Assembly: GCA_036509075.1 (NCBI GenBank)
Contig: DATCGG010000190.1
Span: forward strand, 1-20,946
Reading direction: 5' to 3'
Origin: JAJKIV01 sp036509075
GTDB lineage: Bacteria; Gemmatimonadota; Gemmatimonadetes; Gemmatimonadales; Gemmatimonadaceae
Length of the DNA stretch: 20,946 bases
Below, one piece after another: positions 1-6,865 of the stretch. Numbering within the stretch: the stretch's first letter is position 1; each line of letters opens with the position of its first letter. A model generated the notes under the pieces. That model had not been told where the DNA came from. It made no database searches and saw only the letters and a program-made list of their open reading frames with translations. The position numbers and the translations under genes are program-made.

Positions 1-95
1 TGGGATTGGCGCCGTCTGGGATTGGCGCCGTCTGGGATTGGCGCCGTCTGGGATTGGCGCCGTCTGGGATTGGCGCCGTCTGGGATTTCGCGCCG
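1..95. repeat. 16-bp tandem repeat, five perfect copies plus one degenerate
   Basis: The unit TGGGATTGGCGCCGTC is repeated perfectly at 1-16, 17-32, 33-48, 49-64 and 65-80. A decayed sixth copy starts at 81 with one extra or changed base. The array is cut by the window edge, so the true copy number is unknown. The unit length is not a multiple of three and there is no ORF through it. Each unit holds the palindrome GGCGCC, so neighbouring units could pair. The array lies 22 bases beyond the 3' end of the GH130 gene. It could be a VNTR or a terminator-like array. It could also be an assembly artefact, because short repeats are common at contig ends. Confidence 0.95.
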
Positions 96-117
96 TTAGT
101 CAGTCGCGTCGTTTCGG

Positions 118-1251
118 TTACCGCCTAACGGGCGCCACCGCCACCCCGACGCGGGAGTCGGCGCTCCCGTAATACAGGAACCACCGGCCGTTGAACGGCA
201 CGAGCCCCTCCACGAAGGTCGTGCCCTCGGAATACTGGCCCGTGCGCTCGTACTCCTCCGTGGGGCGGAGGAATGGCCGATCCGAGCGGCCGACCAGCTT
301 GATCGGATTCCGAGCGTCGAACAGCGCCTGCCCCGCCGTATACACCCGCGCGGGGAGCCCGCGGTCTCCAAACCGGTCGCTGTTGCCGGCGTTGTAGAGC
401 AGCACGATGCCGTCGCCTGTGAGGATCGCCGGCGGGCCCGCCTCGACGAGCCACGAGTCGAAATACCCGGGTCGCGGTGACAGCACGGCCAGCGGCCGCC
501 CCTCGTCCACCTCCAGCGGCGTCCAGTCCGTCAGGTTCTCCGATGTGGCGACCATGACGTTAGGCACCCCGTAGTACATCCAGTACTTCCCGTCGACCTT
601 GGTCGCGACGAGGCGGTTCCCCACGACCCGGGTCAATATCGCGCCTGACTTGGATTCGACCCCCAGGTACTTTCCACCCGCTGCCTTCGCGAATGCCGGC
701 CCATGTTTGTCCCAGGCCACGAGGTCCCGGGACGTCGCCACCGCGAGCCGGGGGACTTTCCGGTTCCACTGCGTATACGTCAACACATACTGGCCTTCCT
801 CGGTCTCGACGATGCGAGGGTCCTCGACCCCGCCCGGCGATTCGTTCGCGGCTTGGGCGTCATTCTGCGCGTAGAGCACCGGTGCCGCTCGGCGCGTGAA
901 GTGCAAGCCGTCCTTGCTCTCCGCCAACCCGATGCGCGACGTGTGAAATCCTATCTTCGCCTCGCCCGTTGCATCCTCCGCGCGGTAGAGCACGTACACG
1001 GTCCCGTTTCGCACGACCGCCGCCGGATTGAATGTCGCGGTCTCCTCCCACCGCACGGGCGGTTCGCCGGCGCGCGGACGGAACGTCGCCGTCGCGTTAG
1101 GCACCAGGATTGGATTGACACCCTTGGGCTTCTCGAACGGTCCGAGCATCCAGTGTGGGTGCGCTTCCTGCCCTGGCGCGTCAGCCGACGCCGAGAGAAG
1201 CAGCACGAGCATCCCGACTGTGGAGCGCACGCCCCGCCTTGCCACCATCAT
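118..1251 (-). CDS. Secreted GH130-family glycoside phosphorylase/hydrolase
   Basis: A 377-residue protein of the GH130 five-bladed propeller family, whose members act on beta-mannosides by phosphorolysis or hydrolysis. Visible signatures are FNPAAV (74-79), YRAED (89-93), EDPR (143-146, with Asp144 the candidate catalytic acid), FDSWLVEAGPPAI (264-276) and a terminal YYG. The first 25 or so residues form a signal peptide (RR, then a MLVLLLSASADA core), so it acts outside the cytoplasm; secreted members of the family are often hydrolases. The ORF is open upstream to 1446, but that part overlaps the NADH dehydrogenase and is not protein-like. The chosen ATG at 1251 overlaps the preceding TGA as ATGA, indicating translational coupling. 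A second ATG follows immediately. No clear ribosome binding site is seen. Substrate and the choice between phosphorylase and hydrolase are unknown. Confidence 0.85.
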   Translation of the reverse strand: MMVARRGVRSTVGMLVLLLSASADAPGQEAHPHWMLGPFEKPKGVNPILVPNATATFRPRAGEPPVRWEETATFNPAAVVRNGTVYVLYRAEDATGEAKIGFHTSRIGLAESKDGLHFTRRAAPVLYAQNDAQAANESPGGVEDPRIVETEEGQYVLTYTQWNRKVPRLAVATSRDLVAWDKHGPAFAKAAGGKYLGVESKSGAILTRVVGNRLVATKVDGKYWMYYGVPNVMVATSENLTDWTPLEVDEGRPLAVLSPRPGYFDSWLVEAGPPAILTGDGIVLLYNAGNSDRFGDRGLPARVYTAGQALFDARNPIKLVGRSDRPFLRPTEEYERTGQYSEGTTFVEGLVPFNGRWFLYYGSADSRVGVAVAPVRR

Positions 1252-2603
1252 CGCGCGGCGGCGGAAGCAACGCGGTCGGCAAGGGCGCCCGCTGGACAGT
1301 TTCGCTTTTCGCGCTCGTACTCCGGCGCCAGATCGACCTTCGTGAGATCGGGCCGGAAGAACAACGCCACCGTCCAGTCGAGCGCAATGCGAAGACGTCG
1401 ATCCCAGCGCGGCATCTGGAACAGGTAATAGGTCCGCCGCAACCACCAGGCGAAGAATCCTGTGACATGCACGCCGCGCACGTCGGCCGCTGCGTCCGCG
1501 TGGCCGAATGCGGCCATCGTGCCGAGGGATCGATATACGAACGCACTCGGGGGACGTCGCGACACCACGGCGTGAATGTTCCGAGCCACGGCGCGCGCCT
1601 CTCGCAAGGCGTGCTGCGCCAGCGCGGGGTACGGCTTGCCGTCCGGTCCCGGGATCGCCGCGCAGTCGCCTATCGCCCAGACGTTGGGGTGACTCACGCT
1701 CTGTGCTGTAGCTTCGGTGACAATGCGGCCCCGCTTGTCGCGCTCGACGGGGATGCGCGCCACGGCGCCACTCGGCACGATGCCCGCCGCGAGGACGATC
1801 GTATCCGCCTCGATCGCCTTGTCCCCAACCCGGACGAGGCCCGGCTCGATCGCCTTCACCGGTGTCGATGTGTGAAGCTCGGCACCGCGCGCGGTGAGGA
1901 CCCGCGTGGCGTATTCGCCGAGCGCCGGGGTCGATTCCGCGAGCAGGCGGTCACTGACCTCGAACAGGTGAAAGCGCATCTCGTCCCGGCGAATGCGCGG
2001 ATAATACCGCAGGATGTCCTCGGCGAAGGCCGTCAGCTCGCCAAGCAACTCGACTCCGACGAGTCCTCCGCCGATCACGACGATGGTCAGCAACTGTCCC
2101 CGTCGCCGCGGATCGGTCTCGACGTCGGCGCGCTCGAAACGTTCGATCAGGTGATTTCGAAGCAACAGCGCATCAGCCGCGGTCTTGAACGTTCTCGCCA
2201 GCTCGGAGCCCGGGATGATTGACATGTTCGTGGTGGCACCAAGCGCGACGACGAGGTGATCGTACGGGATCTCGTAGTCCCGTCCTGGCGCCGCCACGTG
2301 CACGACGCGGCGATCGACGTCGACCGAGTCGACGGTCGCCTCCACGAACCGGGCGTGGTCGAGTGTTGGCCGGACGGGTTGTGCGCAATGACGGAGCTCG
2401 AGAACACCCGAGCACGCCTCGAACAGCAGTGGGCTGAGCTGAAAGAAGTTGTCGCGGCTGACGAGGGTGATCTCGACGTTTGGGCGATTCCCGAACAGTT
2501 GATCGAGCTTGCGCGTTGCGGTGAGACCGCCAACGCCGCCGCCGAGCACGACGAGGCGGGTGGTTCTCGCCGTCGTGGCGGTGGTGCCTAACGTATCCGT
2601 CAT
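1248..2603 (-). CDS. ndh: Type II NADH dehydrogenase (NDH-2), FAD-dependent
   Basis: A 451-residue two-dinucleotide-fold flavoprotein that moves electrons from NADH to quinone without pumping protons, peripherally bound to the inner membrane. The FAD motif GGGVGG is at 21-26, the NADH motif GGGLVGVE at 178-185, AIGDCA at 310-315 and AQHALREA at 329-336. The C-terminal part, with GFFAWWLRRTYYL (382-394) and a following amphipathic stretch, fits the NDH-2 membrane anchor. Length is typical. The ATG has a strong GGAGG (2611-2615, minus sense) seven bases upstream. It starts 31 bases after the selenoprotein stop and its TGA overlaps the GH130 start. A close FAD-dependent pyridine nucleotide oxidoreductase with another acceptor is the alternative. 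Confidence 0.88.
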   Translation of the reverse strand: MTDTLGTTATTARTTRLVVLGGGVGGLTATRKLDQLFGNRPNVEITLVSRDNFFQLSPLLFEACSGVLELRHCAQPVRPTLDHARFVEATVDSVDVDRRVVHVAAPGRDYEIPYDHLVVALGATTNMSIIPGSELARTFKTAADALLLRNHLIERFERADVETDPRRRGQLLTIVVIGGGLVGVELLGELTAFAEDILRYYPRIRRDEMRFHLFEVSDRLLAESTPALGEYATRVLTARGAELHTSTPVKAIEPGLVRVGDKAIEADTIVLAAGIVPSGAVARIPVERDKRGRIVTEATAQSVSHPNVWAIGDCAAIPGPDGKPYPALAQHALREARAVARNIHAVVSRRPPSAFVYRSLGTMAAFGHADAAADVRGVHVTGFFAWWLRRTYYLFQMPRWDRRLRIALDWTVALFFRPDLTKVDLAPEYEREKRNCPAGALADRVASAAAR

Positions 2604-2634
2604 GCCAGGGCCTCCGGGGGAGCGCGACTACGCT

Positions 2635-3213
2635 CTAAAGATACCCCTTCTTGAGCAGGAACTGCCCGGCTTTGGGATAGTAGCTCTCGTCAGGCAATTC
2701 CCATCCGAGGGTGTCGGCGAGGCGGTCGTACGTATTGAAGAGGTACGCGACGTAGAACGCGTCTCGAATGGCGTCGCGGGAGACACCGGCCGCGAGCGCG
2801 GCGCGAATGTGGCTCTCGTCGATCTCATCCGGATGGAGCGTGAACGTCTCGAGGAGCGCGAGCATCGCTCGCAGCTTCTCGCCGATCGGGGCCGTGCGAT
2901 AGTTGTCGAGCACGAGCCGCATCGATCCGTCCTGCAGCGCCGCCTCCGCGACCGCGGAGTGAGCGCTCATTCAGAACACGCATTGGTTGAGCCGCGAGAC
3001 GAAGGCCGCGAACATCTCGCGCTCACCCACCGTCCATTCCGACGGCCCCCGCATCACCTGCTCGGTGAGCTCCGAGAACGGGTGACCGAAGAACTCCTTG
3101 CGATAACGAAGCGTCCGCACGACGCCCGGTGCGTGGCCCACGATGAGGTTCATCATCGTGAGCATCAACCTGTCGGGCAGTCGATGCCCCTGATGGACTT
3201 TCTTGAGTCTCAT
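2635..3213 (-). CDS. AhpD-like (CMD family) peroxidase, probable selenoprotein with in-frame TGA
   Basis: Read through one TGA (2971-2973), this is a 192-residue protein of the carboxymuconolactone decarboxylase/AhpD alkylhydroperoxidase family. AhpD enzymes use a CxxCxxxH motif for disulfide and peroxide chemistry. Here the first part (80 residues) ends LNQCVF, then TGA, then MSAH, in the same frame. With TGA read as Sec81 the motif is C78-V-F-U81-M-S-A-H85, an exact CxxUxxxH. The rest has the helical family pattern, including FYVAYLFNTYDRLADTLGW near the C-terminus. Neither half alone is a complete domain. A hairpin directly after the TGA fits a bacterial SECIS element. The ATG start overlaps the stop of the upstream CMD-like gene as ATGA, and the true stop is TAG at 2635. 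Alternatives are a nonsense mutation or a sequencing error in a TGC/TGT codon; the hairpin argues against both. Confidence 0.85.
2936..2967 (-). promoter_or_regulatory. Bacterial SECIS-like hairpin after the TGA
   Basis: Counting from the base after TGA in minus sense, bases 4-8 (AGCGC) pair with 31-35 (GCGCU). An internal loop of three bases on each side follows. Bases 12-17 (CUCCGC) pair perfectly with 22-27 (GCGGAG), and the apical loop is GGUC at 18-21 (genomic 2953-2950). Bacterial SECIS elements sit inside the coding region just after UGA with a loop G about 18-20 bases downstream. The E. coli fdhF element also has GGUC in its apical loop at nearly the same distance. This is hand folding, with no energy calculation. 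Confidence 0.8.
2971..2973 (-). other. Recoded TGA, predicted selenocysteine codon (Sec81)
   Basis: The in-frame TGA falls exactly where AhpD/CMD-family proteins carry the second active-site cysteine, three residues after Cys78 and four before His85. The ATG that follows at once is in the same frame, so gene callers will report a false second gene starting there. Confidence 0.83.
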
Positions 3214-3509
3214 GCCTCGTCCAGGGCGTCGAGCCCCGCGCGAAGGCGACGCTCCGACGCGCCAAGGGCGGCGGAGACGATGAGCTCGAACAGCTCGTCG
3301 TCGGTGTACGTCTGCTGCAGCTGTCGGAGGTCCTCGTCGGTGACCTTGTAGGCGTTGGCCTCGACCTTGTCGATGAGCGCCTGGAGCCCGGGCGGCGAGC
3401 CCTTCCCTTCGAACGCGATGTGTCGCTGAGACGGAGCGGCAATGCCGGCGCCGTCGAGCACCCTCTTGATGACGTTGTTGCGGAGAGTCGCGTGGGGGTC
3501 GAGAGTCAC
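3210..3509 (-). CDS. Small CMD-like protein, partner of the AhpD-like selenoprotein
   Basis: A 99-residue helical protein. Its second half (KVTDEDLRQLQQTYTDDELF, then an Ile/Val/Ala-rich helix and RRLRAGLDAL) resembles the C-terminal helices of carboxymuconolactone decarboxylase-family proteins. It lacks any cysteine and so cannot do redox chemistry alone. Its TGA overlaps the selenoprotein ATG as ATGA, implying coupled translation and probably a shared complex. The start used is GTG at 3509, since no in-frame ATG fits better. The ribosome binding site is weak, and an upstream ATT at 3518 cannot be excluded. A structural subunit or substrate-presenting partner is an inference. Confidence 0.75.
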   Translation of the reverse strand: MTLDPHATLRNNVIKRVLDGAGIAAPSQRHIAFEGKGSPPGLQALIDKVEANAYKVTDEDLRQLQQTYTDDELFELIVSAALGASERRLRAGLDALDEA

Positions 3510-3563
3510 GCCAGCAATCTGTCTACGGGTGCAATCACATGCAACACCGGTTCTGTCACCACG

Positions 3564-3995
3564 TCAGTCGCGAACGACATAGATCGTCCCGTGATCGACG
3601 ACGGCCTTCAGCTCGGTGAGCGGCGCGGGTGGCGGACCCGAGACGACACGACCCGCCGTGTCGTACGCCCCGCCATGGCAGGGGCAGCGGATCAGGTGCT
3701 GCTGGGCGTTCCAGCCCAGCGGGCACCCTTCGTGGGTGCAGACGGCCCGGAAGGCTCTCACTGCCCCGTCCACGTTGACGACGATCGTCGATTCGTCACC
3801 GCCTAACGACGCACGCAGCCCGCTGCCGGGTGGCAGCTTGTCCAGCGTGCCCACGGCGGTTCCGCCATGCGGGCCGCGACGTCCCAACACGCTGGCGCAT
3901 CCCGACAGTATCGACATCGCCACGCCGCTCGACCATCCCGCGACGCTCCACAGTACCCCGAGCGCGCCGCGGCGCGAGATCGATGGCGACGACAC
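3564..3995 (-). CDS. Exported Rieske 2Fe-2S protein
   Basis: A 143-residue electron-transfer protein. The Rieske motifs are complete: CTHEGC (86-91, ligands Cys86 and His88) and CPCHG (104-108, ligands Cys104 and His107). Cys91 and Cys106 are placed for the stabilising disulfide, and a proline loop (GPPPAPL) follows. The N-terminus has a twin-arginine-like SRRGALG stretch followed by a hydrophobic segment ending LSGC at 30-33. This suggests Tat export and possibly lipidation at Cys33. It starts with GTG nine bases after the beta-propeller stop. A cytochrome bc subunit is less likely because no cytochrome b gene is adjacent. Confidence 0.87.
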   Translation of the reverse strand: MSSPSISRRGALGVLWSVAGWSSGVAMSILSGCASVLGRRGPHGGTAVGTLDKLPPGSGLRASLGGDESTIVVNVDGAVRAFRAVCTHEGCPLGWNAQQHLIRCPCHGGAYDTAGRVVSGPPPAPLTELKAVVDHGTIYVVRD

Positions 3996-4004
3996 CGATG
4001 GTGC

Positions 4005-5042
4005 TCAGTTCGGACGCCGCGCGATGACCGTCGTGGTCATGCGCTGCGGGAACTCGCCCACCTTGAGCCGCGCGACTTCCTTCCGATCGGGAAGCGAGAT
4101 CACCGAGAGCGTGTTGTCGCGCCGGTTGCTCACGTACGCGTACCTCGAGTCCCGGCTGAACGCGACCCAGTTGGGCTCGCGGCCCACGGGCACGGTGCCC
4201 AGTAGCTCGAGCTCCGGCATCGAGTAGATCGCCGTGATCCCGATAAGCGACCCGTTGGCGACGAGATACTTGCCGTCCGGCGAGATGCCCAGACCGTGGT
4301 TCATCACGTAGTGCGACATCCCGAGCGTCGCCTCGGGCAGCGTCTTGCCGCTCGTCGGCAGCGTCACCGTTCGCACGACGCTGTCGCGCGTTAGGTCCAC
4401 AATGACGAACCCGTGCAGCTTGGAGAGCTGCGCGTAGAGATATTTCTCATCCCTCGAGATCTGGAACGGCCGAACGCCTTCGGGGAGTCGAATCCGCTTT
4501 TCGAGCCGGTTGGTCCCGACCTCCACGACGGCGACGTCGTTCGATTCCATGTTCCCGATGTAGAGATGCTTCCCGGTTGGGCCGAGCTGCGTCCCGTGCG
4601 GTCCCTTCCCGACTTCGAGCGTCGTGACGACCTGGTGGGTCTTCGTATCCACCACCGCGAGCAGCCCCTTGTCGTAGATCGGGACGTAGAGAAACTGCTC
4701 GTCCGGCGAGAGCGTCAGATGGTTCGGCACTCCTGGCACCTCGGCCCGCCAGAGCATCTGTTCGGTCGCGGTGCTCACCGCGATGACATCGTTGACGTCG
4801 AGGCGGCTGATGTAGAGGACATCGCCGTTGCGCGAGGCGATCACGTCGTCGGGATGGTTGCCGACCACGCTCTCCGGGATAGTGCGGACGACCTTGTGCC
4901 CCGGAATCGAGATGACGGAGATGTCGCCGCCCAGGCTGTTGCCAACGTAGAGGTATTCCTGCGCGGCGAGCGCGGATGGGGCAGCGAGTCGCACTCCGGC
5001 CACCACCAGGAACGGTGCAATGCGCGCGATGCTGGAGCTCAT
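4005..5042 (-). CDS. Secreted YVTN-type beta-propeller protein
   Basis: A 345-residue protein with a cleavable signal peptide (MSSSIARIAPFLVVAG through ALA at about 27) and repeated propeller strands such as LYVGN, LYISR, LYVPI, LYIGN and YAYVSNRRDNTLSV. These are typical of YVTN/NHL-like seven-bladed propellers found in periplasmic or surface proteins. No catalytic motif is visible, so the role could be ligand or protein binding, or scaffolding for the exported Rieske protein encoded next. The ORF is open to 5693, but the ATG at 5042 begins the signal peptide and has a GAGAG-like site upstream. It is the first gene of the minus-strand set and faces the divergent region. Confidence 0.85.
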   Translation of the reverse strand: MSSSIARIAPFLVVAGVRLAAPSALAAQEYLYVGNSLGGDISVISIPGHKVVRTIPESVVGNHPDDVIASRNGDVLYISRLDVNDVIAVSTATEQMLWRAEVPGVPNHLTLSPDEQFLYVPIYDKGLLAVVDTKTHQVVTTLEVGKGPHGTQLGPTGKHLYIGNMESNDVAVVEVGTNRLEKRIRLPEGVRPFQISRDEKYLYAQLSKLHGFVIVDLTRDSVVRTVTLPTSGKTLPEATLGMSHYVMNHGLGISPDGKYLVANGSLIGITAIYSMPELELLGTVPVGREPNWVAFSRDSRYAYVSNRRDNTLSVISLPDRKEVARLKVGEFPQRMTTTVIARRPN

Positions 5043-5063
5043 GGTGTTGTTCTCTCGCCCAAG

Positions 5064-5077
5064 GATTCGATCGAATC
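5064..5077. promoter_or_regulatory. Perfect 14-bp palindrome, candidate operator
   Basis: GATTCGATCGAATC reads the same on both strands. It lies 21 bases upstream of the beta-propeller ATG, within the 177-base region between the divergent propeller and mscS genes. Position and symmetry suit a dimeric regulator. No convincing -35/-10 pair was found in this gap, and no regulator gene is adjacent. Confidence 0.4.
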
Positions 5078-5219
5078 TACGACTCGCCCGTGGCCGCGTA
5101 AGACGAAGCTTGGTCCTTCGGACAATTGGTGCGACTCTGCTGGTCTTCCACCTTGATGCAATGATCGGTCGACGTTCGTTCCCCAACACGGGGCAGCTCG
5201 ATTCAAACGGAGGCACGCC

Positions 5220-6845
5220 ATGATGATCAGTCGCGTCATCCTGCTGCTCGCGCTCTCCCGCGCGGCCATTGCGCAGCTTCCTGGTGCGGAAGCTCCGAAG
5301 CCGGCCGCCCAACAACCGCAAGTCGAAGATCCGCTCGGGCGAGGCACGCCGCGGGGGACGATCACCGGATTCACCGAAGCAGTCCACCGGAACGATTTCG
5401 CCACCGCAATTCGATACCTGCAGCTCAACGACGCCCAGCGCCTCAATGCGGACACCTTGGCGCGGAAGCTGAGCCAGCTCATGGATCGGTACTATGGTGA
5501 GCCGGTCCAGAGCATCGATGCGTCGCCGACGGGGGCGCTCGACGATGGGCTCCCGGAGGATCGCGAGCGTATTGGTCCGCTGTCCGTCGAAAGCAAGAAG
5601 GTCGACGTCGAGTTGGTGCGTGTCACAGACTCGCTGGCGGGACCCGTCTGGCTGCTCTCCTCCGAGACACTTCGCGAAGTTCCGGCGCTGCACCGACTGA
5701 TCAAGTCGACCTGGTTCGAGCGCGCCATGCCACCGGCGTTCGTTAGGCCTGTGTTGTTCGGTGTCTCGCTCGCGCAGTGGATCATATTGGCGGCGACGAT
5801 CTTAGTCCCAATCATCGTGTTCAGACTGCTGTCTGGCGTGATTGTGGGCATCGCGAGGCGAACGGTTGGCGCCAGCCGCCGCGGCGCGCTCGACTCGATG
5901 TATGAAAGCCTGCGCTGGCCGGTCATCGTCGTGCTGACGCTCGCGATCCACCTGGCGTACATGCCGTTCATGCGACTCCCGCTGGCCTTCCGGATCAGCT
6001 ATGGGCATGTGGGATTCGTCGCGTTGATCGTTGCCCTGGCGTGGCTGCTACGGCGCGTCCTCACGGTTGCATCGGACCGTGCTCGCTACCTGATGTCGGG
6101 TGGCACGCATAGCGGCGCACGATCTCTCATCATGCTAGCCGAACGGCTGGTGAAAGCACTCGTCGTCGTCGTCGCCGCCCTGGCAATCCTGACTGTCCTT
6201 GGCGTCGACACCAAGACCGCGCTGGCCGGTCTAGGCATCGGCGGCGTAGCTCTTGCCCTCGGCGCCCAGAAGAGCGTGGAGAACCTTCTCGGAGGCGTCT
6301 TTCTCCTGAGCGACAGAGCACTCGCCGTGGGTGACACGTGCAGCATCGCGAACCGCGTCGGCGTGGTCGAAGACATCACGCTGCGCTCGGTGCGACTTCG
6401 AACGGCGGAGCAGACGCTGTTGTCCATACCCGCCGGCACGCTGTCCGGCAGCAGCGTGGAAAATTTCGCGACGCGAGCGAAGATCCTGCTGCAGACCAAA
6501 TTGCATCTTCGGGCGGCGACGAGCGTCGCGCACGTGCGGTCCACGCTCGACCGAATCCAGGCGCTGCTCGACACGCATACGGAGCTCGAACACGAGACGT
6601 CGGCCATTCGGCTCGTCGATTTCGGCGCGGACGCCGTTTTGCTCGAGCTTACCGCGTACGTGTTGACGGCGGACAACACACGCTTTCTCGCAGTACGTCA
6701 GGATCTCTTGCTGCAGATCGCCGACATCGTCGAGGAGTCAGGGACGCTCCTGCCGCAACCGGCCCCGCAGTTCGTCGTGCCTGCAGTGGCGGCGCCCGTT
6801 CGCAATCCGCTCGGCACCGACGATGCACGCCTGGCGCGGACCTGA
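5220..6845 (+). CDS. MscS-family mechanosensitive channel with N-terminal periplasmic domain
   Basis: A 541-residue inner-membrane channel predicted to release solutes under hypo-osmotic stress. It starts with a signal peptide (to about AIA at 18) and a soluble region to about 175. Membrane segments follow near 182-212, 233-250, 262-282 and 308-328. The pore helix region LAGLGIGGVALALGAQKS (335-352) and VENLLGGVFLLSDRALAVGD match the conserved MscS core, and a cytoplasmic beta/alpha-beta vestibule follows (LLSIPAGTLSGSSVENF). ATG 5220 has GGAGG at 5209-5213, six bases upstream. It is the only plus-strand gene here and is monocistronic, ending 20 bases from the convergent debranching-enzyme gene. 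Confidence 0.9.
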   Translation: MMISRVILLLALSRAAIAQLPGAEAPKPAAQQPQVEDPLGRGTPRGTITGFTEAVHRNDFATAIRYLQLNDAQRLNADTLARKLSQLMDRYYGEPVQSIDASPTGALDDGLPEDRERIGPLSVESKKVDVELVRVTDSLAGPVWLLSSETLREVPALHRLIKSTWFERAMPPAFVRPVLFGVSLAQWIILAATILVPIIVFRLLSGVIVGIARRTVGASRRGALDSMYESLRWPVIVVLTLAIHLAYMPFMRLPLAFRISYGHVGFVALIVALAWLLRRVLTVASDRARYLMSGGTHSGARSLIMLAERLVKALVVVVAALAILTVLGVDTKTALAGLGIGGVALALGAQKSVENLLGGVFLLSDRALAVGDTCSIANRVGVVEDITLRSVRLRTAEQTLLSIPAGTLSGSSVENFATRAKILLQTKLHLRAATSVAHVRSTLDRIQALLDTHTELEHETSAIRLVDFGADAVLLELTAYVLTADNTRFLAVRQDLLLQIADIVEESGTLLPQPAPQFVVPAVAAPVRNPLGTDDARLART

Positions 6846-6865
6846 CATGACGTCGGCCTAACGCA

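Noticed and set aside
1..95. CRISPR array
   Set aside because: The repeats are 16 bases, directly abutting and without spacers.
1155..2222. A 355-residue plus-strand ORF
   Set aside because: It is antisense to the clear NDH-2 gene and shows only low-complexity Arg-rich sequence.
2635..2970. A separate 111-residue gene starting at ATG 2970
   Set aside because: It is in the same frame as the ORF before the TGA, has no ribosome binding site of its own and begins in the middle of the AhpD active-site motif. It is better read as the second part of the selenoprotein.
6846..6865. Intrinsic terminator between the convergent mscS and debranching genes
   Set aside because: The 20-base gap contains GCCTAACG but no stable hairpin or U-tract.
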